Source: Gammaproteobacteria bacterium (lineage in GTDB: Bacteria; Pseudomonadota; Gammaproteobacteria; Steroidobacterales; Woeseiaceae). Taken from it: DNA of 7,069 nucleotides. The DNA is taken from NCBI GenBank assembly GCA_029881015.1, contig JAOUNK010000175.1, forward strand, positions 1 to 7,069. Direction: 5' to 3'. Of the stretch, positions 1-6,930 are shown one piece after another. The notes under the pieces are model-generated. The model saw only the letters and a program-made list of their open reading frames with translations. It was not told where the DNA came from and searched no databases. Position 1 is the stretch's first letter. Every line of letters starts with the position of its first letter. The translations under genes were made by a program, and so were the position numbers.

Positions 1-2815
1 ACAATGCGAGGACCTGGTCACGGGCTGCTCGGGCTTCCTCGAGCCGGGCAAGGCTGGAATTCATGAGGTCCTTGACTTGGGTCAGTCGCGCCCGCCACTC
101 CGATATTTCACGCGGCGTCGCTACGGAACGGGGGTCGGCTGTGAATGCAAACGGCACGCGTTCTTCCAGGTCACCGATACTGACTCGCAAAGTGTACGCC
201 CCGGGCAGGGCGCTCGGCCCGCTGAATCCGGCGAAGAGCGCAATATCGGGAATGCAAAGCAGTTCCGCTTCATGCAGGTCCCAGCTCCACTTGTTCAGGC
301 CCTTTTCCAGCGTCGGGTACTTGATCTCGAAAGGTCGTCGCGGGTCCATGTTGCTGATGCGGCAGCGATCGAAATCGCTTTCCTGGCTCGAATAATGGCG
401 CACCAGATTGCCGTTACTGTCGAGAATGTCGATTGAGAGAACAGCATCCTCGGCAGGCGCCTCTTTAAGGTAGTAATAGATCTGGACACCCGAGGGCGGG
501 TTCGCACCTTCAAAATTGCTGGGGTCACCACCGGGAAACCCTCGCGAGATCGTCGCGGGGCGGAACACATGCAGCGCTTTATTCTCCAGTTCAGGTGCGT
601 GTTGCCGAATGATGTGCAGGTCATCCAGAACCCAGAACGCTCGTCCCTGCGTCGCGGCGACCAGGGTGTCCTGGCGAATGGCGAGATCGGTAATGGGGAC
701 GGGCGGCAGGTTCAGCGTCAGGGACTGCCAGTCGTCACCGTCGTTGAAGGAAACGAACATTCCGGCCTCGGTGCCCGCGTACAGCAGTCCCTTTCGTTCA
801 GGATCCTCACGCACAACCCGAACGAACGTATTCTCGGGAAGCCCCTTGTCGATACGCCGCCATTGTTTGCCGAAATCCGTGGTGCGATAGATGTAGGGTC
901 GGAAGTCATTCAGCTTGTAACCTGTCACCGCGGCATACGCAGTACCCGGGTCGTGCGGGCTGAGCTCGATGGCATTGATCATGGCCTCAGAACCGTGTTT
1001 CGGTGAAATATTCGACCAGCTTTTGCCTCCGTCTCTTGTCAGGTGTATCAGGCCGTCATCACTGCCAACCCAGATCGCCCCTTTCTCGTGAGGTGATTCC
1101 ACAACATAGAAGATCGTGTTATAGAATTCGGCGCCGACGTTCTCAGGCGTCAAAGGGCCACCATTGCGTCCCTGTTTCGCCGGGTCGTTCCGTGTCAGAT
1201 CCGGGCTGATCTCGGCCCAGGTCAGGCCGCGATCCGAGGACTTGAGTAATTTCTGCGTTCCGTAGTAAATAACGGCCGGGTCGTGCGGAGACATGGCCAC
1301 GGGAGCGTTCCAGTTACTGCGGTATTTCAGATCACGCGAGTCCTTGCCGTAGACCATCTCCGGGTAAGGAATAATCGAGCGCGTAAGTCGGGTGTCGCGA
1401 TCAAACTCCGTTAATGTGCCATTGATCGTTGTTGCGTAGACCAGCCTGGGGTTGTCCGGGTCGAGCGCTATATGGGCGCTTTCGCCCCCACCGACAGAGA
1501 AATAGTCGTCTACGCCAATGCTCCGGTCGTACGCGCGACTGGCGATCGCAACGGTCGAATTGTCCTGCTGCCCGCCGTAGATGCGAAAGGGCACCTGGTT
1601 GTCCGTCGTTACGCGATAAAACTGTGCGGTCGGCTGGTTCATGATGCTCGACCAGCTCTCGCCGCCATCGAAAGTAATCGTGGCACCGCCGTCGTTGCCA
1701 TTGATCATGATCCTGTTGTCATCGGGATTAATCCAGTGATCATGATGGTCCCCGTGCGGAGTGCTCTTCTTTTCCCAGGTCTTGCCTCCGTCAATTGATT
1801 TCATGAGCGGAACATTCAGGACCCAGACCGTATCCTCATCCGTCGGGTCGGCCGTAATATGGTTGTAGTACCAGGCGCGAGTGTGCAACACGCGATGATT
1901 GTTGATGAGCTTCCAGCTATCGCCCGCATCATCACTGCGATAGAGGCCGCCTTTTTCCGGTTCGGCTTCGATGATTGCGTAAACACGATTCGAATTGCTC
2001 GCAGAGACATCCACGCCGATCTTGCCGACGACCTTGGGCAGGCCGGCTTCCAGGCGGGTCCAGGAATTGCCACCATCGGCGGATTTGAATATTCCGCCGG
2101 CCTCACCGCCGGAATGAATGAACCACGGCTTGCGCCCGTGCTCCCACATCGCTGCATACAGGATGCGCGGATTGTTGGGATCCATTACCAGGTCCGACGC
2201 GCCGGTGTTCTCGTCGACCGACAGAACCTGTTGCCATGTCTTGCCACCGTCCAACGTCCTGTATATGCCACGCTCTTGCGATGGCGCCCAGATAGCGCCC
2301 TGGGCAGCTACAAAGGCGATGTCGGGATTGACAGGATGGATCTCGATTGCAGAAATCTGGCCCGTCTTGCCAAGGCCCACATGCGTCCATGTGGTGCCGC
2401 CGTCGTCCGACTTGTAAACACCATCGCCATGGCTGGTAGTGACGCCGCGGATCGGTGACTCGCCTGTGCCGACATACAATATGTTGCCATCGGATTCGGA
2501 TACGGCAACGGCGCCTATCGTGCCAACCTTGAAGTGCTTGTCCGAGATGTTCTGCCAGGTAGTGCCGGCGTTCTCCGTTTTCCAGACGCCGCCACCCGTC
2601 GCCCCCATGTAGTAAAGCATCGGGTTGTTGCGCACACCGGTTACCGTGGTTACGCGGCCGCCGCGATACGGCCCGACCAGTCGCCATTCAACAGCCGACA
2701 ACAGTGAAGGGTCGTCGGTGTCCCTGGCATGCGCCGTCGATGAAAGAGCGATCAAACCACTAATGGCAACCATTAGAAGTGCGGTTAGACGGAGAATGGA
2801 AATTGGCGAGCTCAT
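1..2815 (-). CDS. Exported Asp-box (BNR) / VPS10-sortilin-like beta-propeller protein, C-terminus cut by window edge (partial)
   Basis: The frame is open from ATG 2815-2813 to the left edge, 938 codons with no stop. Residues 1-30 form a Sec signal peptide ending AHA, so the protein is periplasmic or surface-exposed. The mature start, WRLVGPYRGGRVTTVTG (44-60), is typical of large propeller proteins often mislabelled glycosyl hydrolase. Eleven Asp-boxes of the S/T-x-D-x-G-x-T/S-W type, some degenerate, start at residues 80, 136, 187, 245, 294, 340, 381, 526, 593, 645 and 689. The gap between 388 and 526 holds the conserved GGQQDNS (414-420). A His/Asp cluster, HGDHHDHW, sits at 354-361. After the propeller, 740-900 looks like an Ig-like or FlgD-like beta domain, and 903-938 is a charged helix, probably coiled coil. 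Relatives I recall are about 1000-1080 aa, so perhaps 70-140 residues are missing. The start has a strong AAAAGGAG site 6 bases upstream. There is no sialidase catalytic triad that I can recognise; the biochemical role is unknown. Confidence 0.9.
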   Translation of the reverse strand, partial: MSSPISILRLTALLMVAISGLIALSSTAHARDTDDPSLLSAVEWRLVGPYRGGRVTTVTGVRNNPMLYYMGATGGGVWKTENAGTTWQNISDKHFKVGTIGAVAVSESDGNILYVGTGESPIRGVTTSHGDGVYKSDDGGTTWTHVGLGKTGQISAIEIHPVNPDIAFVAAQGAIWAPSQERGIYRTLDGGKTWQQVLSVDENTGASDLVMDPNNPRILYAAMWEHGRKPWFIHSGGEAGGIFKSADGGNSWTRLEAGLPKVVGKIGVDVSASNSNRVYAIIEAEPEKGGLYRSDDAGDSWKLINNHRVLHTRAWYYNHITADPTDEDTVWVLNVPLMKSIDGGKTWEKKSTPHGDHHDHWINPDDNRIMINGNDGGATITFDGGESWSSIMNQPTAQFYRVTTDNQVPFRIYGGQQDNSTVAIASRAYDRSIGVDDYFSVGGGESAHIALDPDNPRLVYATTINGTLTEFDRDTRLTRSIIPYPEMVYGKDSRDLKYRSNWNAPVAMSPHDPAVIYYGTQKLLKSSDRGLTWAEISPDLTRNDPAKQGRNGGPLTPENVGAEFYNTIFYVVESPHEKGAIWVGSDDGLIHLTRDGGKSWSNISPKHGSEAMINAIELSPHDPGTAYAAVTGYKLNDFRPYIYRTTDFGKQWRRIDKGLPENTFVRVVREDPERKGLLYAGTEAGMFVSFNDGDDWQSLTLNLPPVPITDLAIRQDTLVAATQGRAFWVLDDLHIIRQHAPELENKALHVFRPATISRGFPGGDPSNFEGANPPSGVQIYYYLKEAPAEDAVLSIDILDSNGNLVRHYSSQESDFDRCRISNMDPRRPFEIKYPTLEKGLNKWSWDLHEAELLCIPDIALFAGFSGPSALPGAYTLRVSIGDLEERVPFAFTADPRSVATPREISEWRARLTQVKDLMNSSLARLEEARAARDQVLAL

Positions 2816-2821
2816 GCAAGA

Positions 2822-2829
2822 CTCCTTTT
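2822..2829 (-). promoter_or_regulatory. Shine-Dalgarno for the Asp-box propeller gene
   Basis: AAAAGGAG on the minus strand, 6 bases before ATG 2815. It is the strongest ribosome binding site in the window. It fixes this start, which also gives a clean signal peptide, and suggests this gene is translated efficiently without coupling to nhaC. Confidence 0.85.
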
Positions 2830-2831
2830 GT

Positions 2832-2848
2832 CCTGACTTGAATTCAGG
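2832..2848 (-). other. Small inverted repeat between nhaC and the propeller gene
   Basis: On the minus strand CCTGA (2848-2844, containing the nhaC stop codon) is followed by a 7-base loop and TCAGG (2836-2832), just ahead of the propeller gene's Shine-Dalgarno. The stem is only 5 bp and no T-run follows, so it is not a convincing terminator. It could be chance, or a weak mRNA hairpin. Confidence 0.25.
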
Positions 2849-4292
2849 CCGGATGCGGGTCCAGTTTTTTTATCGTGATTCCGAATGCGCCATACAGTAT
2901 GGAGACGAACGGGTTGATCAGGTTGAAGAAGGCAAACGGCAAGTACGCAAAGGTTGCCACGCCAAGCGTTGCTGACATGTAGGCCCCACAGGTATTCCAT
3001 GGCACCAGCGGTGAGGTCAGGGTTCCGCAATCCTCGATGACCCGGGACAGGTTGCGCGGGTCGAGACCACGACGCTGAAACTCCGCTTTGTACATGCGGC
3101 CGGGCAGCACGATGGAAATATATTGATCTGCCGCAACGATGTTGGAGCCAATGCAGGTGACGGCCGTTGTGAAAATCAGTGCGCCGGTGCTGTGCGCTGC
3201 ACGTAACGCGGCGCGAATCAGTCGCTCCAGCATGCCGGCGTGTTCCAGTACGGCGCCGAACGACAACGCACAGATAATCAGCCAGATAGTCGTGAGCATG
3301 CTCGACATGCCACCCCGGGACAGAAGGTCGTCAACGGTAACCACCCCGGTCGTTGAAACATAGCCGTTGGCGAGCACTGACCAGACGCCCTTCGCCAGCG
3401 CAAGCGATGTCGCGAGTTCGGGCGTTGCAGCGATCGCGATAACGACGTCAGGCTGCAGCGCAACCGCGGTGACTCCGCCGAGAAGTGCGCCAATGAGAAT
3501 CGTGGGCAACGGCGGAAACTTGCGCATGGCCAACGTGAATACAACGAGGAGCGGAATCAGCGCCAATGGCGTGATATGGAAGGTCTCGCCCAGGGTCCGG
3601 GTGGTGACTTCGAGCGCGGCGCTGTCGATCTCTGCCGTTGTGCGCAAGCCCACAATGGTGAACAGTAGCAGCGCGATCAGGAATGACGGGCCGGTCGTCC
3701 AGATCATGTGGCGTATGTGTGTAAAGAGATCAGTGCCGGCCACCGCAGGTGCAAGATTGGTAGTATCAGATAACGGCGACATCTTGTCCCCGAAATACAC
3801 GCCGCTCACAACGGCACCGGCAGTGATTTCAGGGGAGAGCCCGAAGCCGAGCGCGACGCCGATCAGGCCGACGCCGAGCGTTCCGGCGACGGTCCACGAG
3901 CTACCAATGCTTAGCGCCGAGACCGCACAAATCATGCAGGTTGCCGCGAAGAAGACCTGCGGATGCAGCAGCTGCAACCCGTAGTAGATCATCGCCGGCA
4001 CCGTGCCCGCGAGGAGCCATGAACCGATCAGTGCGCCAACCGCAAGCAGGATCAGGATCGCACCCATGGCAGTGCCGATACCGCGAATCATGGCGCGCTC
4101 GACATCCCGCCAGCGGTGTCCATTGCGCACCGCGATGATCGCCGCGACCGCCGCGGCAACGATCAGGACGATCTGTGTGGCACCGCCAATCGCGTCAGAG
4201 CCAAACAGGTAAACGGACCCCGCCAGCAGGATGATCAGCACCACGATCGGTAGCAGTGCCTGGAACAGACTCGGAGTACGTGGCTCTGTCAT
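2844..4292 (-). CDS. nhaC: NhaC-type Na+/H+ antiporter
   Basis: This 482-residue inner-membrane antiporter of the NhaC family (PF03553 type) exchanges Na+ for H+; a few relatives swap organic acids or amines instead (for example malate/lactate). About 11-12 hydrophobic segments are visible. Two inverted-repeat-like halves carry the hallmarks. GVYFGDKMSPLSDTTNLAP at 164-182 runs into VAGTDLFTHIRHM (184-196). AADQYISIVLPGRMY at 387-401 precedes VIEDCGTLTSPLVPWNTC (418-435). The acidic and hydroxyl residues in these loops are typical of the ion path. Length is normal for the family. The ATG overlaps the peptidase stop (ATGA) and has a good Shine-Dalgarno, GAGGAA, five bases upstream. In this operon it may recycle Na+ brought in by the symporter, or export an amine product; that is inference. 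The gene symbol marks the family and does not imply demonstrated Na+ specificity. Confidence 0.93.
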   Translation of the reverse strand: MTEPRTPSLFQALLPIVVLIILLAGSVYLFGSDAIGGATQIVLIVAAAVAAIIAVRNGHRWRDVERAMIRGIGTAMGAILILLAVGALIGSWLLAGTVPAMIYYGLQLLHPQVFFAATCMICAVSALSIGSSWTVAGTLGVGLIGVALGFGLSPEITAGAVVSGVYFGDKMSPLSDTTNLAPAVAGTDLFTHIRHMIWTTGPSFLIALLLFTIVGLRTTAEIDSAALEVTTRTLGETFHITPLALIPLLVVFTLAMRKFPPLPTILIGALLGGVTAVALQPDVVIAIAATPELATSLALAKGVWSVLANGYVSTTGVVTVDDLLSRGGMSSMLTTIWLIICALSFGAVLEHAGMLERLIRAALRAAHSTGALIFTTAVTCIGSNIVAADQYISIVLPGRMYKAEFQRRGLDPRNLSRVIEDCGTLTSPLVPWNTCGAYMSATLGVATFAYLPFAFFNLINPFVSILYGAFGITIKKLDPHPA

Positions 4293-5464
4293 TCGCTTTC
4301 CTCGGTGGATGGCGGCAGCACCAGCCTGCGCAGTTCGTTGTGGTCGATGCCCCTGGCCCGGCGGCCCTGGTCCCCGAGCATGTCGCGTCCCGCGACGAGT
4401 GCATTGATAATCGCCTCTTCGGTCGCTTGCACGGTCGCCGCAAACAACGGATTCAGGCTGTCGTTCGGTATCGAGAGGATTGTGGCATCTGTAAATCCAC
4501 GAGACGCTGCCTCGTTTGCTGTCGAAAATGCGACGAAGATATCACCGGATCCGTTGCTGCCCGTATCGCCCGTTCTGCCGATCGCCAGTGGCACGCGACG
4601 CGCGAGTCGCTCGAGTTGTTGCGGCAGCAACGGCGCGTCGGTTGCGACAACCACAATAATTGAGCTGAGCATCCCGGCATCACCGCCGATCTGCGAATAT
4701 ATCAGGTCGCCTGGCATCTCGCGGCCCACCGCCACGCCGGCCACGCGCAGGTTCTCGCGCCGACCGTAGTTGGCCTGCACCAGCACACCGAGCGTGTAGT
4801 GATCGCCAGCTACTTCCGCGATACGCGATGAGGTGCCTATGCCGCACTTGAATTCAAAACAAATCATCCCGGTGCCGCCACCCACGCTGCCTTCCGCGAC
4901 TTCATCGCCGTTCGCGCGATCAAGGGCGGCGGCAGCGTGCTCCGGCCGCACATGGAATCCGTTGATGTCATTGAGGTGGCCGTCCCAGGTCTCCGCAACC
5001 ACGGGCAGGGACCAGAAATAGCCACTGTGATCCGCTGCGCTTTGTGCAACGCGCCAGCGAATCACGCCTTCGTGCACGGCGCCAATGCTGTGCGTGTTGG
5101 TAATCATCACAGGGCCTTCGAGAAAGCCGCTCTCCTCTATCCATGTCGTACCGGTCATTTCGCCGTTGCCGTTAAGCGTATACCAGCCGGCGTAGACCGC
5201 CGTGTTCATCGACTCACGGCCGCGCGGCAAGATGGCCGTCACGCCGGTTCGTACGGCACGGTTTTCGGCAAGGTCTCGGATGATGGTTTCGTGCCCCACG
5301 GTCACACCGGGGACATCGGTGATTGCATTCAGCGAGCCAGGCGTGCCATCAAAAGGAACGCCGAGATCTCGTGCGCGCGGTGCTGCCGGCGCGGCGAATG
5401 CGGTTGCGGTCATCAGGATCGCGGCAACCAGGGGAAGCAGTTTCGTCGTCAATTCTCTTTTCAT
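4289..5464 (-). CDS. P1 family (S58, DmpA/BapA-type) self-processing aminopeptidase, exported
   Basis: This 391-residue N-terminal nucleophile hydrolase is probably periplasmic: residues 1-25 (MKRELTTKLL then a hydrophobic run ending TAFAA) look like a Sec signal peptide. The mature N-terminus carries family motifs RARDLGVPFDG (30-40), ITDVPGVTVG (48-57), ITNTHSIGAVHEGV (121-134), GSVGGGTGM (192-200) and GIGTSSR (208-214). Known family members are made as a precursor that cuts itself, and the new N-terminal Ser of the beta chain becomes the nucleophile. Here that Ser is probably 268, in SSIIVVVATDAPL (267-279). S306 and D308 in GSNGSGDIF (302-310) lie at the same spacing (+38, +40) as the recalled DmpA/BapA catalytic partners Ser288 and Glu290. 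The residue before the cut would be Ser267, where I recall Gly or Asn. Relatives release N-terminal L-, D- or beta-amino acids and amides; specificity cannot be told here. It starts 20 bases after the symporter stop, with only a weak GAG as possible ribosome binding site. Confidence 0.93.
   Translation of the reverse strand: MKRELTTKLLPLVAAILMTATAFAAPAAPRARDLGVPFDGTPGSLNAITDVPGVTVGHETIIRDLAENRAVRTGVTAILPRGRESMNTAVYAGWYTLNGNGEMTGTTWIEESGFLEGPVMITNTHSIGAVHEGVIRWRVAQSAADHSGYFWSLPVVAETWDGHLNDINGFHVRPEHAAAALDRANGDEVAEGSVGGGTGMICFEFKCGIGTSSRIAEVAGDHYTLGVLVQANYGRRENLRVAGVAVGREMPGDLIYSQIGGDAGMLSSIIVVVATDAPLLPQQLERLARRVPLAIGRTGDTGSNGSGDIFVAFSTANEAASRGFTDATILSIPNDSLNPLFAATVQATEEAIINALVAGRDMLGDQGRRARGIDHNELRRLVLPPSTEESE
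4298..4303 (-). promoter_or_regulatory. nhaC: Shine-Dalgarno for nhaC
   Basis: GAGGAA on the minus strand, five bases before ATG 4292. It lies inside the last codons of the peptidase gene, so nhaC can be started by ribosomes finishing the peptidase or by new ones. Confidence 0.75.
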
Positions 5465-5484
5465 AAGGTACTCAGGCAGTAAAG

Positions 5485-6930
5485 CTAGAACATGTCGAGA
5501 TCTTCGTCAGGGCTGTGATCGGTCAGCAGGGAAACAACAATGAGCAGCGGCAGGCTGACGACCCAGCCGAGGTAGGATGCCGACAATCCGAGGGGCTCGT
5601 CGAAGGCAACCCAGAGCAGCGCCGAAAAGCCACCACCGAGCATGCTCCAGAATGCCCCGCTTGCTGTCGTGCGGCGCCAGAACAGCAAGCCCAGCATCGG
5701 GAAGAACAGGCCGGCTGAGCCAAAGGTGTAGGCATAAAGAATGAGGTCGAGCACGTTCGGCACGAGATAGGCCATGCCGATGCCCAGAACGCCGAGTACC
5801 AGAGTCGCAATGCGGGCGACCATGACGATCGACTGCTCGCTCGCGTTGGGGCGAAAGTACCTGCGGTAGATATCGTTGGTGACGATCGCAACGGGTCCCA
5901 TGAGTACCGAGTCGGCTGTAGACATGACCGCGGCGATGTAGGCGGCGATGACGATGCCGGTGAGTCCGACCGGCAGCAGTTCCATGATCAGCATCGGCGT
6001 TGCGAGTTCGGGATCCTGGAGATCGGGCATCAGCATGCGAGCGATCAGGCCGATCAGCGTGCTGCCGATGGCAAACAGCGGCCACTCGATCGGCACGCCT
6101 GTGAGGAAGAAAGCCCGCCGCGCTGTCTTTTCGTCCCGCGCGGCGACGATGCGCTGCATGGCGGCAATCGAAATAAACCATACGGGAAAGATCGCAAGGA
6201 ACCAGCCAACCAGGCGTTTCCAGCCGATTGCTCCCCAGTCGACCAGCGACTGTGTTTCCGGATTGGCCGAGAAGTGCTCGACGATCCCGCCCCAGCCGCC
6301 CACCGTGTACAGGCCTATCGGCGCTGCGATAAACACGATGCCGATCAACAGCACCACCATCTGGAAAACATCGGTATAGATGACGGCTTTGAGGCCGCCA
6401 GCCGCGGTGTACGCGAGGATCACGGCGCCGGACACGACGACGGCCACGGTAAGGCTGATGTCAATAGTTGACTGCAGCAACTTGGCGCCAGCAATGATCT
6501 GGCCGCCGACAAACGTGAACCAGGCGATGCCGATAACGACGGCCGCAACGGTTCCGGTGCGGCGATCGAAGCGGGCCTCGAACAGGTCGCCGGTCGTCAG
6601 GCCTTTCACTCGATCCGCCCAGCGTTTGACCTTCGGCACCATCAGGAATGACACGAGGACGACGCTCAGCCCGGAGATTGCTATCAGCCAGGACCCGGAG
6701 ATGCCCAGCGTGAAGCCGAGCCCGCCCATGGCGATACTGAAACCGCCGCCAAGATCCGTCGCTGCCGTGGAAGCGGTGGTCTGCACGAGATTCATGTTGC
6801 GGTCGGCGGCGAGGAACGACTCACTTTCACCGGTGCCCTTTTCCTTGCGCGCGATGCGCAGACCAATCCAGATCAGCACGACGAAATAGGCGCCGATTGC
6901 GACGAGGTCGAGGATGTGCAGCGAAGTCAC
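5485..6930 (-). CDS. Sodium:solute symporter (SSS / SLC5 family), substrate unknown
   Basis: This 481-residue inner-membrane protein is predicted to import a small solute with Na+. By eye it has about 13 hydrophobic segments, roughly at 5-25, 50-68, 70-97, 128-148, 157-177, 183-206, 238-258, 274-298, 314-338, 368-390, 393-418, 425-443 and 453-471, as usual for the LeuT-fold SSS family. The family signature AYTAAGGLKAVIYTDVFQ lies at 173-190. MSTADS at 336-341 is the segment that supplies Na+-binding hydroxyls (Na2 site) in characterised members. The start is GTG: an in-frame TGA lies upstream at 6987-6985 and no other ATG, GTG or TTG start occurs between it and 6930. The GTG overlaps the upstream deacetylase-like stop (GTGA) and has no clear Shine-Dalgarno, which points to translational coupling. 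The sequence does not reveal the substrate. The peptidase downstream suggests amino acids or small peptides, but sugars or other organic ions are not excluded. Confidence 0.93.
   Translation of the reverse strand: MTSLHILDLVAIGAYFVVLIWIGLRIARKEKGTGESESFLAADRNMNLVQTTASTAATDLGGGFSIAMGGLGFTLGISGSWLIAISGLSVVLVSFLMVPKVKRWADRVKGLTTGDLFEARFDRRTGTVAAVVIGIAWFTFVGGQIIAGAKLLQSTIDISLTVAVVVSGAVILAYTAAGGLKAVIYTDVFQMVVLLIGIVFIAAPIGLYTVGGWGGIVEHFSANPETQSLVDWGAIGWKRLVGWFLAIFPVWFISIAAMQRIVAARDEKTARRAFFLTGVPIEWPLFAIGSTLIGLIARMLMPDLQDPELATPMLIMELLPVGLTGIVIAAYIAAVMSTADSVLMGPVAIVTNDIYRRYFRPNASEQSIVMVARIATLVLGVLGIGMAYLVPNVLDLILYAYTFGSAGLFFPMLGLLFWRRTTASGAFWSMLGGGFSALLWVAFDEPLGLSASYLGWVVSLPLLIVVSLLTDHSPDEDLDMF

Noticed and set aside
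1859..2458. Plus-strand open frame of 199 codons opposite the propeller gene
   Set aside because: It lies wholly antisense to a well-supported gene, its translation has no recognisable motif, and high G+C makes such open antisense frames common. The same applies to plus-strand frames at 77-436, 569-1006, 3367-3984, 4937-5482 and 6380-6889.
2103..2687. Minus-strand open frame of 194 codons in another phase of the propeller gene
   Set aside because: Its translation is rich in Arg, Trp and His and lacks motifs, while the overlapping phase gives clear Asp-boxes. The same reasoning excludes the 224-codon frame at 5507-6181, a shadow of the symporter.
1..2815. Calling the propeller protein a sialidase or glycosyl hydrolase
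   Set aside because: Asp-boxes alone are structural. I see no arginine triad or Tyr/Glu pair arranged as in sialidases, and the overall pattern fits the VPS10/BNR-like family better.
1..2815. The repeated Asp-box segments as a DNA repeat array or CRISPR
   Set aside because: The repeats are at protein level only, spaced irregularly from 41 to 145 residues and without near-identical DNA units or spacers.
5465..5484. Possible promoter or terminator between symporter and peptidase
   Set aside because: The 20-base gap has no inverted repeat, T-run or room for -35/-10 elements, so it fits an ordinary within-operon gap.
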